A stretch of 64,000 bases of DNA from Burkholderiales bacterium (GTDB lineage: Bacteria > Pseudomonadota > Gammaproteobacteria > Burkholderiales > Burkholderiaceae_C), in assembly GCA_003241965.1 (NCBI GenBank), contig QBMB01000001.1, positions 24,498 to 88,497 on the forward strand. The letters are read 5' to 3'. Below the pieces are notes generated by a model that searched no databases, was not told where the DNA came from, and was given only the letters and a program-made list of their open reading frames with translations. Of the stretch, positions 50,702-60,259 are shown one piece after another. Each line of letters starts with the position of its first letter. Position 1 is the stretch's first letter. Both the position numbers and the translations under genes were made by a program.

Positions 50702-51864
50702 TTCTTGCTCTCCTTGGCGTACTGCACGGCGGCGCGTCCCACGCGCTCGCGGGCAACGATCAGCTTCATGATTTGCGCCGTTCCGTCGCCGATTTCCAGG
50801 CCCATCACGTCGCGCAGGCGCTGCTGGTGAGGCAGGTCCATCGACCAGCCATAGTGCCCAAAGGTCAGCAGGCACTGGTGAATCGCGTCAAAAGCGGTCT
50901 TGGGGCCCATCCACTTGACCATGGCCGCTTCCGCGGTGTGCGGCTGACCGGCATCGCGCAGGGCCAGGCCGTGGTAGCAGAGCTGGCGGCAAGCGGCGAT
51001 CAGGGTCTCGAACTCGACAAGGGGAAAGCTCACGCCCTGGTACTGCGCCAGCGGCGCGCCAAAGGTCTGGCGTTCCTTCACGTATTCCCAGGCTTCGTCG
51101 ATCGAGGCCTGCGCGGCGGCCACGCACTGCAGCGCGATCAGGATGCGGCTGAAGTCAAAGCCCTGCATCACCTGCGTGAAGCCTTTGCCCTCCTCGCCCA
51201 GCCGGTTCTCGACCGGCACCCGCACATCGTCGAAAAACACCGAACCACGGCCGATGATCTTGCTACCAACATCGTTGAAGCGCGTGCGTTGCACGCCGGG
51301 CTGATTCAGATCGACCAGGAAGGCGCTGATGCCTCGTGCGACATCCTCGGGCTTTCCGGTGCGTGCGAACAACACCATGGCATCGGCCTGGTCGGCAAAA
51401 GTGATGGAGGTTTTCTCGCCGGAAAGCACGTACTCGTCGCCCACGCGACGCGCCTTGAGTTGCAGATTGGCGGCATCCGAGCCGCCCCGTGGTTCGGTCA
51501 GACCCAGCGCGACGATGGCCTCGCCCGCCACGATCCGGCTGTTCCAGGTGCGCGCCAGCTCGGGGGACGCATTGGCATGGATGATGGCGCCCATCAGCGA
51601 ACTGAGCAGCTGCATGTAGCTGACGTTGAAGTCACCATAGGCAATTTCCTCGGTGATCATGCCGGCCGTGACGCCACTGAGGCCCAAGCCGCCATATTCC
51701 TCGGGCAGATCAACACCGATCAGACCGAGCGAACCCATTTCCTTGAACAAGGCCCGGTCGATGCCAGGTTGCGATTCGCGCTTCTGGTAATCGGGCCTGA
51801 GCTTCTCTCGTGCAAAGCGGCGCGCCACGTCACGCAGCGCAATCTGGTCATCGTCGAACATCAT
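50698..51864 (-). CDS. Acyl-CoA dehydrogenase family protein
   Basis: GLTEPRGGSDAANLQLKARR, YVLSGEKTSITFA, LGEEGKGFTQVMQGFDFSRILIAL, EIGDGTAQIMKLIVARE. Confidence 0.9.
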   Translation of the reverse strand: MMFDDDQIALRDVARRFAREKLRPDYQKRESQPGIDRALFKEMGSLGLIGVDLPEEYGGLGLSGVTAGMITEEIAYGDFNVSYMQLLSSLMGAIIHANASPELARTWNSRIVAGEAIVALGLTEPRGGSDAANLQLKARRVGDEYVLSGEKTSITFADQADAMVLFARTGKPEDVARGISAFLVDLNQPGVQRTRFNDVGSKIIGRGSVFFDDVRVPVENRLGEEGKGFTQVMQGFDFSRILIALQCVAAAQASIDEAWEYVKERQTFGAPLAQYQGVSFPLVEFETLIAACRQLCYHGLALRDAGQPHTAEAAMVKWMGPKTAFDAIHQCLLTFGHYGWSMDLPHQQRLRDVMGLEIGDGTAQIMKLIVARERVGRAAVQYAKESKK

Positions 51865-51971
51865 GGGTAAATCTCCTGACTGACTGTTGTCGAAATCGCC
51901 GCCTGCATCACACCGTCAATCCGGACGAAGAATTTGAGGTGCTCGCCAATTGCATGGCTGGTCGTTGTCGC

Positions 51972-51981
51972 ATGATATCAT
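51972..51981. promoter_or_regulatory. Perfect palindrome ATGATATCAT in divergent intergenic region (candidate operator)
   Basis: 10-bp perfect palindrome 40 bp upstream of the ATG at 52021. Confidence 0.3.
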
Positions 51982-52020
51982 CGAACAGGTGTTAGTTAGA
52001 TTTTTAAAGAGGCGTTCCCC

Positions 52021-54075
52021 ATGTCCACCGAAGCCACTGTTTTCTTTCCGACGCTACTCTCCGTCCTGAAGGTAGGCGCGCACACCCTTCGCAACCGAAC
52101 GCTGATGGGATCGATGCACACACGTCTGGAGTCGCTGGACCGGTCGATCGACCGGCTGTCCCTGTTCTATGCCGAGCGCGCACGCGGCGGCGCGGGCCTG
52201 ATTGTCACGGGCGGCTATGCCCCCTGCCAGGATGGCCTGCTGGATGAAACGGGTCCCCTGCTTATCACGACGGCACAAGCCGATGTGCTCAGACCGATCC
52301 CTCAGGCGGTGCACGCCGAGGGCGGCAAGATCATTCTGCAAATCCTGCACACAGGGCGCTACGCAAAAGTCGCCAGGCCAGTGGGCGCTTCTGACATCCC
52401 CTCCCCGATCAACTCCCGCGCGCCTCGCGCCTTGAGCACGGCCGAAGTCTGGCAAACGGTGGAAGACTATGTACGCTGTGCCGAACTGGCGCAACGCGCC
52501 GGCTTCGACGGCGTCGAGATCATGGGCTCGGAGGGCTACCTGCTCAACCAGTTCACCGTCACGCGCACGAACAACCGCAGCGACGAATTTGGCGGCAGCA
52601 TGGAAAATCGTCATCGCCTGCCGGTGGAGATCGTGCGGCGCACGCGCGAACGCCTGGGGTCGCAGTTTCTGCTCATGTATCGGGTTTCGGCGCTCGATCT
52701 GGTCGAGGGCGGTGCCCCGGCTGACGACATCATCCAGCTCGCCCAGGCGGTGCAGGCCGCAGGCGCTGACATCCTCAATACAGGCATCGGCTGGCACGAA
52801 GCGCGCATCCCGACCATTGCCTACGTGGTGCCGCGCGCGGCGTGGCGCTTTGCGGCGGCCCGCATCAAACAAGCAGTGACGATTCCTGTCATCGTCTCCA
52901 ACCGGATCAACACGCCCGATCTGGCCGAAGAAATCCTGGCCAGCGGTGACGCCGATATGGTGTCGATGGCGCGCCCCTTCCTGGCCGATGCCGACTTCGT
53001 ACGCAAGGCGGCGCAGGGCCGCGCCGATGAGATCAACACCTGCATCGCCTGCAACCAAGCCTGTCTCGACTACATCTTCGCCGACCGCCCCGCCACCTGT
53101 CTGGTCAATCCACGCGCCGGGCGCGAGCTGGAGTTCTCGCTGATGCCGTCACGGGCCATGCAGCGCAAGGTGGCGGTGATCGGTGCCGGCGCGGCCGGAC
53201 TGGCCTGCGCGCTGACTGCGGCGGAACGCGGTCATGCGGTCACCCTGTTCGAGGCTGGACCCGAGATTGGCGGCCAGTTAAACCTGGCCCGGGCCGTGCC
53301 GGGCAAGCAGGAGTTCAACGAACTGTTGCGCTATTTCAGGCAAGGCGTGGCTCGGCATGGCGTGACGCTCAGGCTCAACAGCCGGGCGGATGCCCCATCT
53401 CTAGCTGCCGGTCACTACGACCGCATCGTGATAGCCACCGGCGTGCGCCCGCGCCTGCCGCAGCTCCTGGGCATGGCTCACCCGAAAGTGATGAGCTATG
53501 CCGATCTGCTGTCGGGTCGGGTGCAGGCAGGCCGCCGGGTCGCGGTGATCGGCGCCGGTGGCATCGGTTTCGATGTAGCCACCTTCCTGCTGCATGACGA
53601 GCATGAGGGTAATGCTGCCAACGCGCCTCAGGCGCTTGAGCAGTTTTACGCTGAATGGGGCGTCGATACCTCGCCCGCAGCTGCGGGTGGCCTCAAACCG
53701 GCACAGCCAATCAGCGCGCCACGCGAAGTCACCCTGTTGCAGAGAAAACCTGAAAAGCCTGGACGCAGTCTGGGTATGTCCACTGGCTGGGCACTCAAGG
53801 CCGAGCTGGCGCGGCGCGGCCTGCGCACGCTGCCAGGATGCGTCTATGAACACATCGATGACGCCGGGCTGCACCTGCGCGTCAACGGTGTACCGCAGAC
53901 GCTGAACGTGGACACCATCGTGATTTGCGCCGGCCAGGACAGCGAGAACGCGCTGGTCGCCGAATTGCGCGCGCTCGGCCTGGCGCCCGATGTCATCGGC
54001 GGCGCCGAGCTGGCCGCCGAACTCGACGCCTTGCGCGCCATTGACCAAGGCACACGCCTCGGTCTGGCGATTTGA
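52021..54075 (+). CDS. NADH:flavin oxidoreductase / 2,4-dienoyl-CoA reductase-like (OYE barrel, 4Fe-4S, FAD/NAD domain)
   Basis: GGYAPCQDG, GFDGVEIMGSEGYLLNQF, CIACNQACLD...CLVNPRAGRE, VAVIGAGAAGLACALTA. Confidence 0.9.
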   Translation: MSTEATVFFPTLLSVLKVGAHTLRNRTLMGSMHTRLESLDRSIDRLSLFYAERARGGAGLIVTGGYAPCQDGLLDETGPLLITTAQADVLRPIPQAVHAEGGKIILQILHTGRYAKVARPVGASDIPSPINSRAPRALSTAEVWQTVEDYVRCAELAQRAGFDGVEIMGSEGYLLNQFTVTRTNNRSDEFGGSMENRHRLPVEIVRRTRERLGSQFLLMYRVSALDLVEGGAPADDIIQLAQAVQAAGADILNTGIGWHEARIPTIAYVVPRAAWRFAAARIKQAVTIPVIVSNRINTPDLAEEILASGDADMVSMARPFLADADFVRKAAQGRADEINTCIACNQACLDYIFADRPATCLVNPRAGRELEFSLMPSRAMQRKVAVIGAGAAGLACALTAAERGHAVTLFEAGPEIGGQLNLARAVPGKQEFNELLRYFRQGVARHGVTLRLNSRADAPSLAAGHYDRIVIATGVRPRLPQLLGMAHPKVMSYADLLSGRVQAGRRVAVIGAGGIGFDVATFLLHDEHEGNAANAPQALEQFYAEWGVDTSPAAAGGLKPAQPISAPREVTLLQRKPEKPGRSLGMSTGWALKAELARRGLRTLPGCVYEHIDDAGLHLRVNGVPQTLNVDTIVICAGQDSENALVAELRALGLAPDVIGGAELAAELDALRAIDQGTRLGLAI

Positions 54076-54093
54076 GTCCACTGGAACACCACC

Positions 54094-55260
54094 ATGGATT
54101 TCGCCCACAACCAGGAACATGAAGCGATACGCGAAGCAATCGGCAAAATCTGCGCTCGCTTTGACGACAGCTACTGGCTCGAACGGGACCGGCTGGGCGG
54201 CTTTCCGCATGAGCTGCACCGCGCTCTAGCCGACGGCGGCTGGCTCGGCGTTTGTCTGCCACAGGAATATGGCGGCGTCGGACTGGGCATCAGTGAAGCG
54301 ACCGTGATGATGCAGACCATCTCACAGTCGGGTGCGGGGCTGTCTGGCGCATCGGCGGTGCACATGAACATTTTCGGCTTGCAGCCCGTGGCGGTGTTTG
54401 GCAACGAGGAGCAGAAACGCCGCATGCTGCCTCCGCTGATCCAGGGCAAGGAGAAGGCCTGCTTCGCCGTCACCGAGCCCAACACCGGCCTGAACACCAC
54501 CCGTCTGAAAACCCGCGCCGAACGGGCAGGCGACCACTATGTGCTGTCTGGCCAGAAGGTCTGGATATCGACCGCCCAGGTGGCAGAGAAGATGCTCATT
54601 CTGGCGCGCACCACTCCGATCGAGGACTGCAAGAAACCGACCTTCGGCCTGAGCCTGTTCTACACCGACCTCGACCGCAGTTTTGTCGAGGTGCGCGAAA
54701 TCGAAAAGATGGGACGCAAATCGGTCGACTCGAACGAACTCTTCATCGACGGCTTGCGCGTGCCGGTAGGAGACCGCATCGGCGAAGAAGGCCGCGGCTT
54801 TGAGTACATCCTGCATGGCATGAACCCGGAGCGGGTGCTGATCGCGGGCGAGGCCGTCGGCCTGGGTCGGGCGGCGCTGCAGGTAGCCGTCAAGTACGCC
54901 CGCGAGCGCGTGGTCTTTGACCGGCCCATCGGGCAGAACCAGTCTATCCAGCATCCGCTGGCGCAATCATGGATGGAGCTTGAGGCCGCTGAAATGATGG
55001 CGATGCGCGCGGCCTGGAAATACGACAACAGCCTGCCCTGCGGCGCCGACGCAAATGCTGCCAAGTACATGGCGGCCGAGGCTGGTTTCAACGCCTGCCA
55101 GCGCGCCATGGCCACGCTGGGCGGCTATGGCTATGCCAAGGAATACCACGTCGAGCGTTATCTGCGCGAAATGATGATTCCGCGCATCGCGCCGATCAGC
55201 CCGCAACTCATCCTGTGCTTCATCGCTGAGAAGGTGCTGGGCCTGCCTAAATCCTATTGA
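54094..55260 (+). CDS. Acyl-CoA dehydrogenase family protein
   Basis: CFAVTEPNTGLNTTRLKTRAE, YVLSGQKVWISTA, GGYGYAKEYHVERYLRE. Confidence 0.9.
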   Translation: MDFAHNQEHEAIREAIGKICARFDDSYWLERDRLGGFPHELHRALADGGWLGVCLPQEYGGVGLGISEATVMMQTISQSGAGLSGASAVHMNIFGLQPVAVFGNEEQKRRMLPPLIQGKEKACFAVTEPNTGLNTTRLKTRAERAGDHYVLSGQKVWISTAQVAEKMLILARTTPIEDCKKPTFGLSLFYTDLDRSFVEVREIEKMGRKSVDSNELFIDGLRVPVGDRIGEEGRGFEYILHGMNPERVLIAGEAVGLGRAALQVAVKYARERVVFDRPIGQNQSIQHPLAQSWMELEAAEMMAMRAAWKYDNSLPCGADANAAKYMAAEAGFNACQRAMATLGGYGYAKEYHVERYLREMMIPRIAPISPQLILCFIAEKVLGLPKSY

Positions 55261-55341
55261 CATTCACGAGCTCGCGACCGATTTTCTTCCCGCTGAGGCC
55301 AGCAATACCCAATTTTTACCCAGGCCAGCACCCACCCCATC

Positions 55342-56508
55342 ATGACTACCACCCACGACAGCGAACGCGCTGAACAACTGACCATGCTGCGCGAAAGCGC
55401 GCTAAGTTTCGTCACCAAAGAATCACCACTCAACCGTGCCCGCGCCCTGCGCCAACAGGTGCCGGGCTACGACCGCCGCTTCTGGAGCGCCCTGGCCGAG
55501 CAGGGCTGGACCGGGCTGCTGGTGCCCGAACAATTGGGCGGCTACGCCCAGGGTTTCGCTGAGATGGCCGAGGTGGCGGCCGCCCTGGCTTCTCAGGTCG
55601 CGCCCGAACCGGTGGTGCCGGTGCTGGTGTTTGCCGGCCGGCTGCTGTCCCATGTGGGTGCCACCGAGCTATCGATGCGTCTCTTGACCGAACTCGCCGA
55701 GGGTCGCACGCTACCCGCCGTGGCCTGGCAGGAAGATGTAACCGGCGCGAAAGACCAGCCCGGTCTGGCCGCGACCCGGCTGGAGCGCCAGGGCGACTCC
55801 CTGCTGATACATGGCTACAAGCGCCATGTGCGCCCCGGTGCCGGGGCCGACGGCTACATCGTCAGCGCCACCAACCCACAAGGTCTGGTCCTGGTGTGGG
55901 TGCCGGCAGATGCATCCGGCCTTACCCTGTCGAGCCAGCCGCTGGCCGACGGCAGCTATGCAGCACAGCTCAACTTGAACAGCGTTCGCCTGCCCGCCAG
56001 CCACCTGCTGGCCGAAGGGGCCGCCGCCGCGGCCGCGCTGACCCGCGCCTACGACGAAACCCTGGTACTGGCCAGCGTTGAACTGCTGGCCCTTGTGCGC
56101 AGCATGCTGACCATGACACAAGACTACCTGCGAACGCGGATCCAGTTCGGCAAGCCGATAGGCAGCTTCCAGTCACTGCAGCACCGCACTGTGGACCTGT
56201 TGATTCAGCAGGAACTGACTGCCAGCGTGGTGACGCAGGCTCTGGCCCTGCTAGATGACCCGGCCGCCGACGCCAGCGCGCGCTCTGCCCTGGCAAGCCG
56301 CGTCAAGTCGCGCGCGTCGGATGCGGGGCTGCAGGTGGCGCGGGAGGCGGTGCAACTGCACGGCGCCATCGGCGTCACCGACGAATACGACCTGGGCCTG
56401 TATCTGCAGCGTGCTCTGGTGTTGGCCGCCTGGCTGGGCAATGGCAACCAGCAGCGCCGCCGCTACGCCAACCTCACCCAAAACGCCACCGCGCAGGAGC
56501 ACGCATGA
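55342..56508 (+). CDS. Acyl-CoA dehydrogenase-like subunit (probable partner of the next gene)
   Basis: LAEQGWTGLLVPEQLGGYAQGFAEM, TRIQFGKPIGSFQSLQHRTVDLLI, LHGAIGVTDEYDLGLYLQRA. Confidence 0.87.
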   Translation: MTTTHDSERAEQLTMLRESALSFVTKESPLNRARALRQQVPGYDRRFWSALAEQGWTGLLVPEQLGGYAQGFAEMAEVAAALASQVAPEPVVPVLVFAGRLLSHVGATELSMRLLTELAEGRTLPAVAWQEDVTGAKDQPGLAATRLERQGDSLLIHGYKRHVRPGAGADGYIVSATNPQGLVLVWVPADASGLTLSSQPLADGSYAAQLNLNSVRLPASHLLAEGAAAAAALTRAYDETLVLASVELLALVRSMLTMTQDYLRTRIQFGKPIGSFQSLQHRTVDLLIQQELTASVVTQALALLDDPAADASARSALASRVKSRASDAGLQVAREAVQLHGAIGVTDEYDLGLYLQRALVLAAWLGNGNQQRRRYANLTQNATAQEHA

Positions 56509-57674
56509 ACACCACCGCCTCCACTTCCACTGACTGGAATGCGTTCGACAACGCCAGCTTTCGCGCCACACTGCGCGAATTCTTTGAAGAACATTTCCCC
56601 AGCGAATGGCGCTACCCGCAACGGCGCCTGCGCTGGTCCGAAATCGGCCCTTGGTACCTGAGGCTTTCAGAAAAAGGCTGGGTCGCGCCGAGTTGGCCCA
56701 CGCAGTACGGCGGCATGGGACTCTCACCCGAGAAACTCATCATCTTCATTGAAGAGCAGGAGCGCTGGGGCGTGGCGCGCGCGCCCGACATGGGCATCAC
56801 CATGGTCGGCCCGCTGCTGATCAACCATGGCAACGACGCCCAGCGCGCCTACTACCTGCCCAAGATCATTTCCGGTGAGCACATCTGGTGCCAGGGTTAC
56901 TCGGAACCCAATTCGGGCTCCGACCTGGCCAGTCTGCGCACCGAGGCGGTGGTCGATGGCAACGATTTTATCGTCAACGGGCAAAAGACCTGGACCACGC
57001 TGGCACAGGACGCCACCCACTTTTTCCTGCTGGTGCGCACCGACAAATCGGCCAAGAAGCAGGAAGGCATCAGCTTTTTGCTGGTCGACATGAACACGCC
57101 GGGCATCACGGTGCGCCCCATCCGCAACATCGCGGGCAGCGAAGACTTCTGCGAGGTCTTCCTGGAAAACGTGCGCGTGCCGCGCACCAGCATCGTCGGC
57201 GAGCTTAACAAGGGCTGGACCATCGCCAAGGCGCTGCTCGGATTCGAGCGCATCTTCCTGGGCAGCCCCAAACAAAGCCAGTACGCGCTGGCGCGCGTGC
57301 AGGAAGCCGCGCAGCGCCTCGGCCTGTTCGAAGACACCGGCTTCGTGGACCGCTACACCAAGCTGGCGCTGGACGTGTCCGACCTGGGCGCGCTCTATGG
57401 CCGTTTCATCGATCAAGTCAAGCGCGGCGAAACCCTGGGACCCGATGTCTCGATGCTCAAGCTGTTCGCCACCGAAACCTATTCGCGGCTGGCCGACCTG
57501 CTGGTCGATGTCATGGGATCGAGTGGCGGCACGCCCGGCTCCACAGCCCTGCCCGGTGGCAAAACCGATGCGTTGACCACCTTCTACAATGCGCGCCCGG
57601 CCACCATCTACGGCGGCAGCAACGAAGTGCAACGCAACATCCTGGCTTCCAGCGTGCTGAAGTTGCCGTCATGA
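56505..57674 (+). CDS. Acyl-CoA dehydrogenase family protein
   Basis: WCQGYSEPNSGSDLASLRTEA, FIVNGQKTWTTLA, ATIYGGSNEVQRNILA. Confidence 0.9.
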   Translation: MNTTASTSTDWNAFDNASFRATLREFFEEHFPSEWRYPQRRLRWSEIGPWYLRLSEKGWVAPSWPTQYGGMGLSPEKLIIFIEEQERWGVARAPDMGITMVGPLLINHGNDAQRAYYLPKIISGEHIWCQGYSEPNSGSDLASLRTEAVVDGNDFIVNGQKTWTTLAQDATHFFLLVRTDKSAKKQEGISFLLVDMNTPGITVRPIRNIAGSEDFCEVFLENVRVPRTSIVGELNKGWTIAKALLGFERIFLGSPKQSQYALARVQEAAQRLGLFEDTGFVDRYTKLALDVSDLGALYGRFIDQVKRGETLGPDVSMLKLFATETYSRLADLLVDVMGSSGGTPGSTALPGGKTDALTTFYNARPATIYGGSNEVQRNILASSVLKLPS

Positions 57675-58078
57675 GCGCATCGGGCTATCCGGCATTTGAC
57701 GGCTGCGGCCCGGACGCGCTGTTCGCGCAAGGGTTGGCGCAAGGTCGCTTTAAAATCCAATGTTGCAGCGCCTGCGGTCAGCATGTGTTTTATCCGCGCG
57801 CGCTGTGCACCCATTGCGGCTCGGCCCAGCTCGACTGGATTGAACCCAGCGGGGTCGGCTGCGTCTATTCCAGCACCACGGTGCGCCGCAAGCCGCAAGC
57901 CGGTGGCGACTACAACGTGGCGCTGGTGGACCTAGCCGAAGGGCCGCGGCTGATGTCGCGCATCGATGGCATTGCACCCGACCAGGTGCGCATCGGCATG
58001 CGGGTGCAGGCGCGCGTGATCGACGATCCTGCCAAGGGCAAGTTGCTGGTCTTCATCCCCGAGGGCGCCACACCATGA
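57671..58078 (+). CDS. DUF35 / Zn-ribbon OB-fold protein (thiolase-associated)
   Basis: CCSACGQHVFYPRALCTHCGSAQ ribbon; GVGCVYSSTTVRR; 4-nt overlap with the preceding gene. Confidence 0.88.
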   Translation: MSASGYPAFDGCGPDALFAQGLAQGRFKIQCCSACGQHVFYPRALCTHCGSAQLDWIEPSGVGCVYSSTTVRRKPQAGGDYNVALVDLAEGPRLMSRIDGIAPDQVRIGMRVQARVIDDPAKGKLLVFIPEGATP

Positions 58079-58139
58079 GCGCCGCGTCGGGCCGTTCCCA
58101 AGCAAGCTCGCACCGCAGTGCGCAGCACGAAGGTCCTCC

Positions 58140-59297
58140 ATGAGCACCATCTCTCCCCTGCGCGGCGCGGCCGCCATCGTGGGTGCCAGCCTGGGCGGCG
58201 TGCCCATGGCCCCCGGTCGCAGCGCGCTCGAAATTCTGGGCGAAGCGGTGCACGGCGCGCTGGCCGATGCAGGCTTGAAGCTGTCCGATGTCGATGGCCT
58301 GTTCACCGGCTCGTCCTATCACTTCCTTGCAGGTTTATCGGTGGCCGAATATCTGGGTATCCATCCCAAGTTCTGCGAAGCCACGATGGTCGGCGGCTCG
58401 TCTTATGTGGGCCACCTGCTCACTGCGGCCATGGCGCTGCACACCGGCCAGTGCGACGTGGCGCTCATTTGCTACGGCAGCAACCAGGGCTCGGGCTTCG
58501 GCAAGCTCAAGTCGATGGCCGAAACGCCCTTGTACGAGGCGCCATACGAGCCACGCTACCCGATCTCCAGCTACGCCCTGGCCGCAGCGCGCCACATGCA
58601 CCAATACGGCACCACGCGCGAGGACCTGGCGCACATCGCGGTGGCAGCGCGCCAGTGGGCACAACTCAATCCGCTGGCCCACACGCGAGATCCACTCAGC
58701 ATCGGACAGGTGCTGGCTTCGCGGCTGGTGAGCGATCCGCTGTCGGTGCTCGATTGCTGCCTGGTCACCGACGGCGGCGGCGCCCTGGTGCTGGTGCGCA
58801 GCGAGCGGGCACGCGACTTTCCCAAACCGCCGGTCTATGTCCTAGGCACGGCTGCGGCCACCTGGCACCGCCAGATCGGCTCCATGCCCGACCTGACTGT
58901 CACCGCAGCCGCCGAGTCCGGGCCGCGCGCCTTTGCCATGGCCGGTCTGGCACCGAAGGACGTGGACGTGCTGGGGTTGTACGACGCCTTCACCATCAAC
59001 ACGCTGCTGTTCCTCGAAGACCTGGGCTTTTGCGCCAAGGGAGAAGGTGGCGCTTTCGTGCGCAACGGGCGCATCGCACCGGGGGGCGATTTGCCGGTCA
59101 ATACCAATGGCGGCGGTCTGTCGTGCTGTCACCCTGGCATGTACGGCATGTTCCTGCTGATCGAGGCCGTGCAGCAACTGCGCGCCGAGGCCGGCGACCG
59201 CCAGGTACCGGGCGCAGAGATCGCCCTGTGTCACGGCAACGGCGGCGTTCTCTCCAGCCAGGTGACGGCCCTGCTGGGCACGGCCGCCACCGTCTGA
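58140..59297 (+). CDS. SCP2/lipid-transfer thiolase-like protein (non-canonical active site)
   Basis: GLYDAFTINTLLFLEDLGFCAKGEGGAFV, NTNGGGLSCCHPGMYGMFLLIEA; paralog of 30282-31451. Confidence 0.87.
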   Translation: MSTISPLRGAAAIVGASLGGVPMAPGRSALEILGEAVHGALADAGLKLSDVDGLFTGSSYHFLAGLSVAEYLGIHPKFCEATMVGGSSYVGHLLTAAMALHTGQCDVALICYGSNQGSGFGKLKSMAETPLYEAPYEPRYPISSYALAAARHMHQYGTTREDLAHIAVAARQWAQLNPLAHTRDPLSIGQVLASRLVSDPLSVLDCCLVTDGGGALVLVRSERARDFPKPPVYVLGTAAATWHRQIGSMPDLTVTAAAESGPRAFAMAGLAPKDVDVLGLYDAFTINTLLFLEDLGFCAKGEGGAFVRNGRIAPGGDLPVNTNGGGLSCCHPGMYGMFLLIEAVQQLRAEAGDRQVPGAEIALCHGNGGVLSSQVTALLGTAATV

Positions 59298-59327
59298 TTT
59301 TTCAAATCAACAACCAGGAGTCATTTC

Positions 59328-60248
59328 ATGAGCAAGGGCAACATGCTGCAAGACAAAGTCGCCGTGGTCACCGGCGCGGGCCGGGGCATCGGCCGCGACA
59401 TCGCACTGATGATGGCGGCGCAAGGCGCCAAGGTGGTGGTCAACGACATCGGCGCCTCGGTCGGCGGCGAAGGCAATGACGCCAGCCACGGCCAGCAGGT
59501 GGTCAACGAGATCAAGGCCGCTGGCGGCCAGGCCGTTCTCAGCACCGACAGCGTCTCGACCTGGCCCACGGCCAACCGCATCATCGAATGCGCGGCCGAC
59601 ACCTTCGGGCGCATCGACATCGTCGTCAACAACGCCGGCATCCTGCGCGACCGCCTGTTCTTCAACATGTCGCCCGAGGAGTGGAGCGCCGTCATCGACG
59701 TGCACCTCAACGGCAGCTTCTTCACTTCGCGCGCCGCCGCCCCGCACTTCAAGACGCAGAAGTCGGGTGCCTATGTGCACATGACTTCCACGTCCGGCCT
59801 GATCGGCAACCTGGGCCAGGCCAACTACGCCGCTGCCAAGCTGGGCATCGTGGCCATGTCGCGCCACATCGCCGGCGACATGCAACGCTACAACGTGCGT
59901 TCCAACTGCATCTCGCCGTTCGCCTGGAGCCGCATGATCGGCGCCATCCCCACCGACACACCCGAGCAGCAGGCACGCGTGGAAAAACTAAAAAAACTCG
60001 GTACCGAGCAGATTGCGCCCATGGCCACCTTCCTGGCCAGCGATGCCGCAGCCGACGTCACGGCCCAGATCTTCGCCGTGCGCGGCAACGAGATTTTCCT
60101 CATGAGCCAGTCGCGCCCGATCCGCGGCATGCACACCGCCGAGGGCTGGACACCCGAGACCATCGCCGAGCGCGTGTTGCCCGCCATGAAGCAGAACTTC
60201 TATCCGCTGGAGAGCTCGAACATCGTGTTCTCCTGGGATCCCGTCTGA
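59328..60248 (+). CDS. SDR, MFE-2/HSD17B4-type 3-hydroxyacyl-CoA dehydrogenase-like
   Basis: VVTGAGRGIGRDIALMMAAQGAKVVVNDIGASVGGEG, NNAGILRDRLFFNM, QANYAAAKLGIVAMSR. Confidence 0.88.
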   Translation: MSKGNMLQDKVAVVTGAGRGIGRDIALMMAAQGAKVVVNDIGASVGGEGNDASHGQQVVNEIKAAGGQAVLSTDSVSTWPTANRIIECAADTFGRIDIVVNNAGILRDRLFFNMSPEEWSAVIDVHLNGSFFTSRAAAPHFKTQKSGAYVHMTSTSGLIGNLGQANYAAAKLGIVAMSRHIAGDMQRYNVRSNCISPFAWSRMIGAIPTDTPEQQARVEKLKKLGTEQIAPMATFLASDAAADVTAQIFAVRGNEIFLMSQSRPIRGMHTAEGWTPETIAERVLPAMKQNFYPLESSNIVFSWDPV

Positions 60249-60259
60249 CGTCATCTGCC

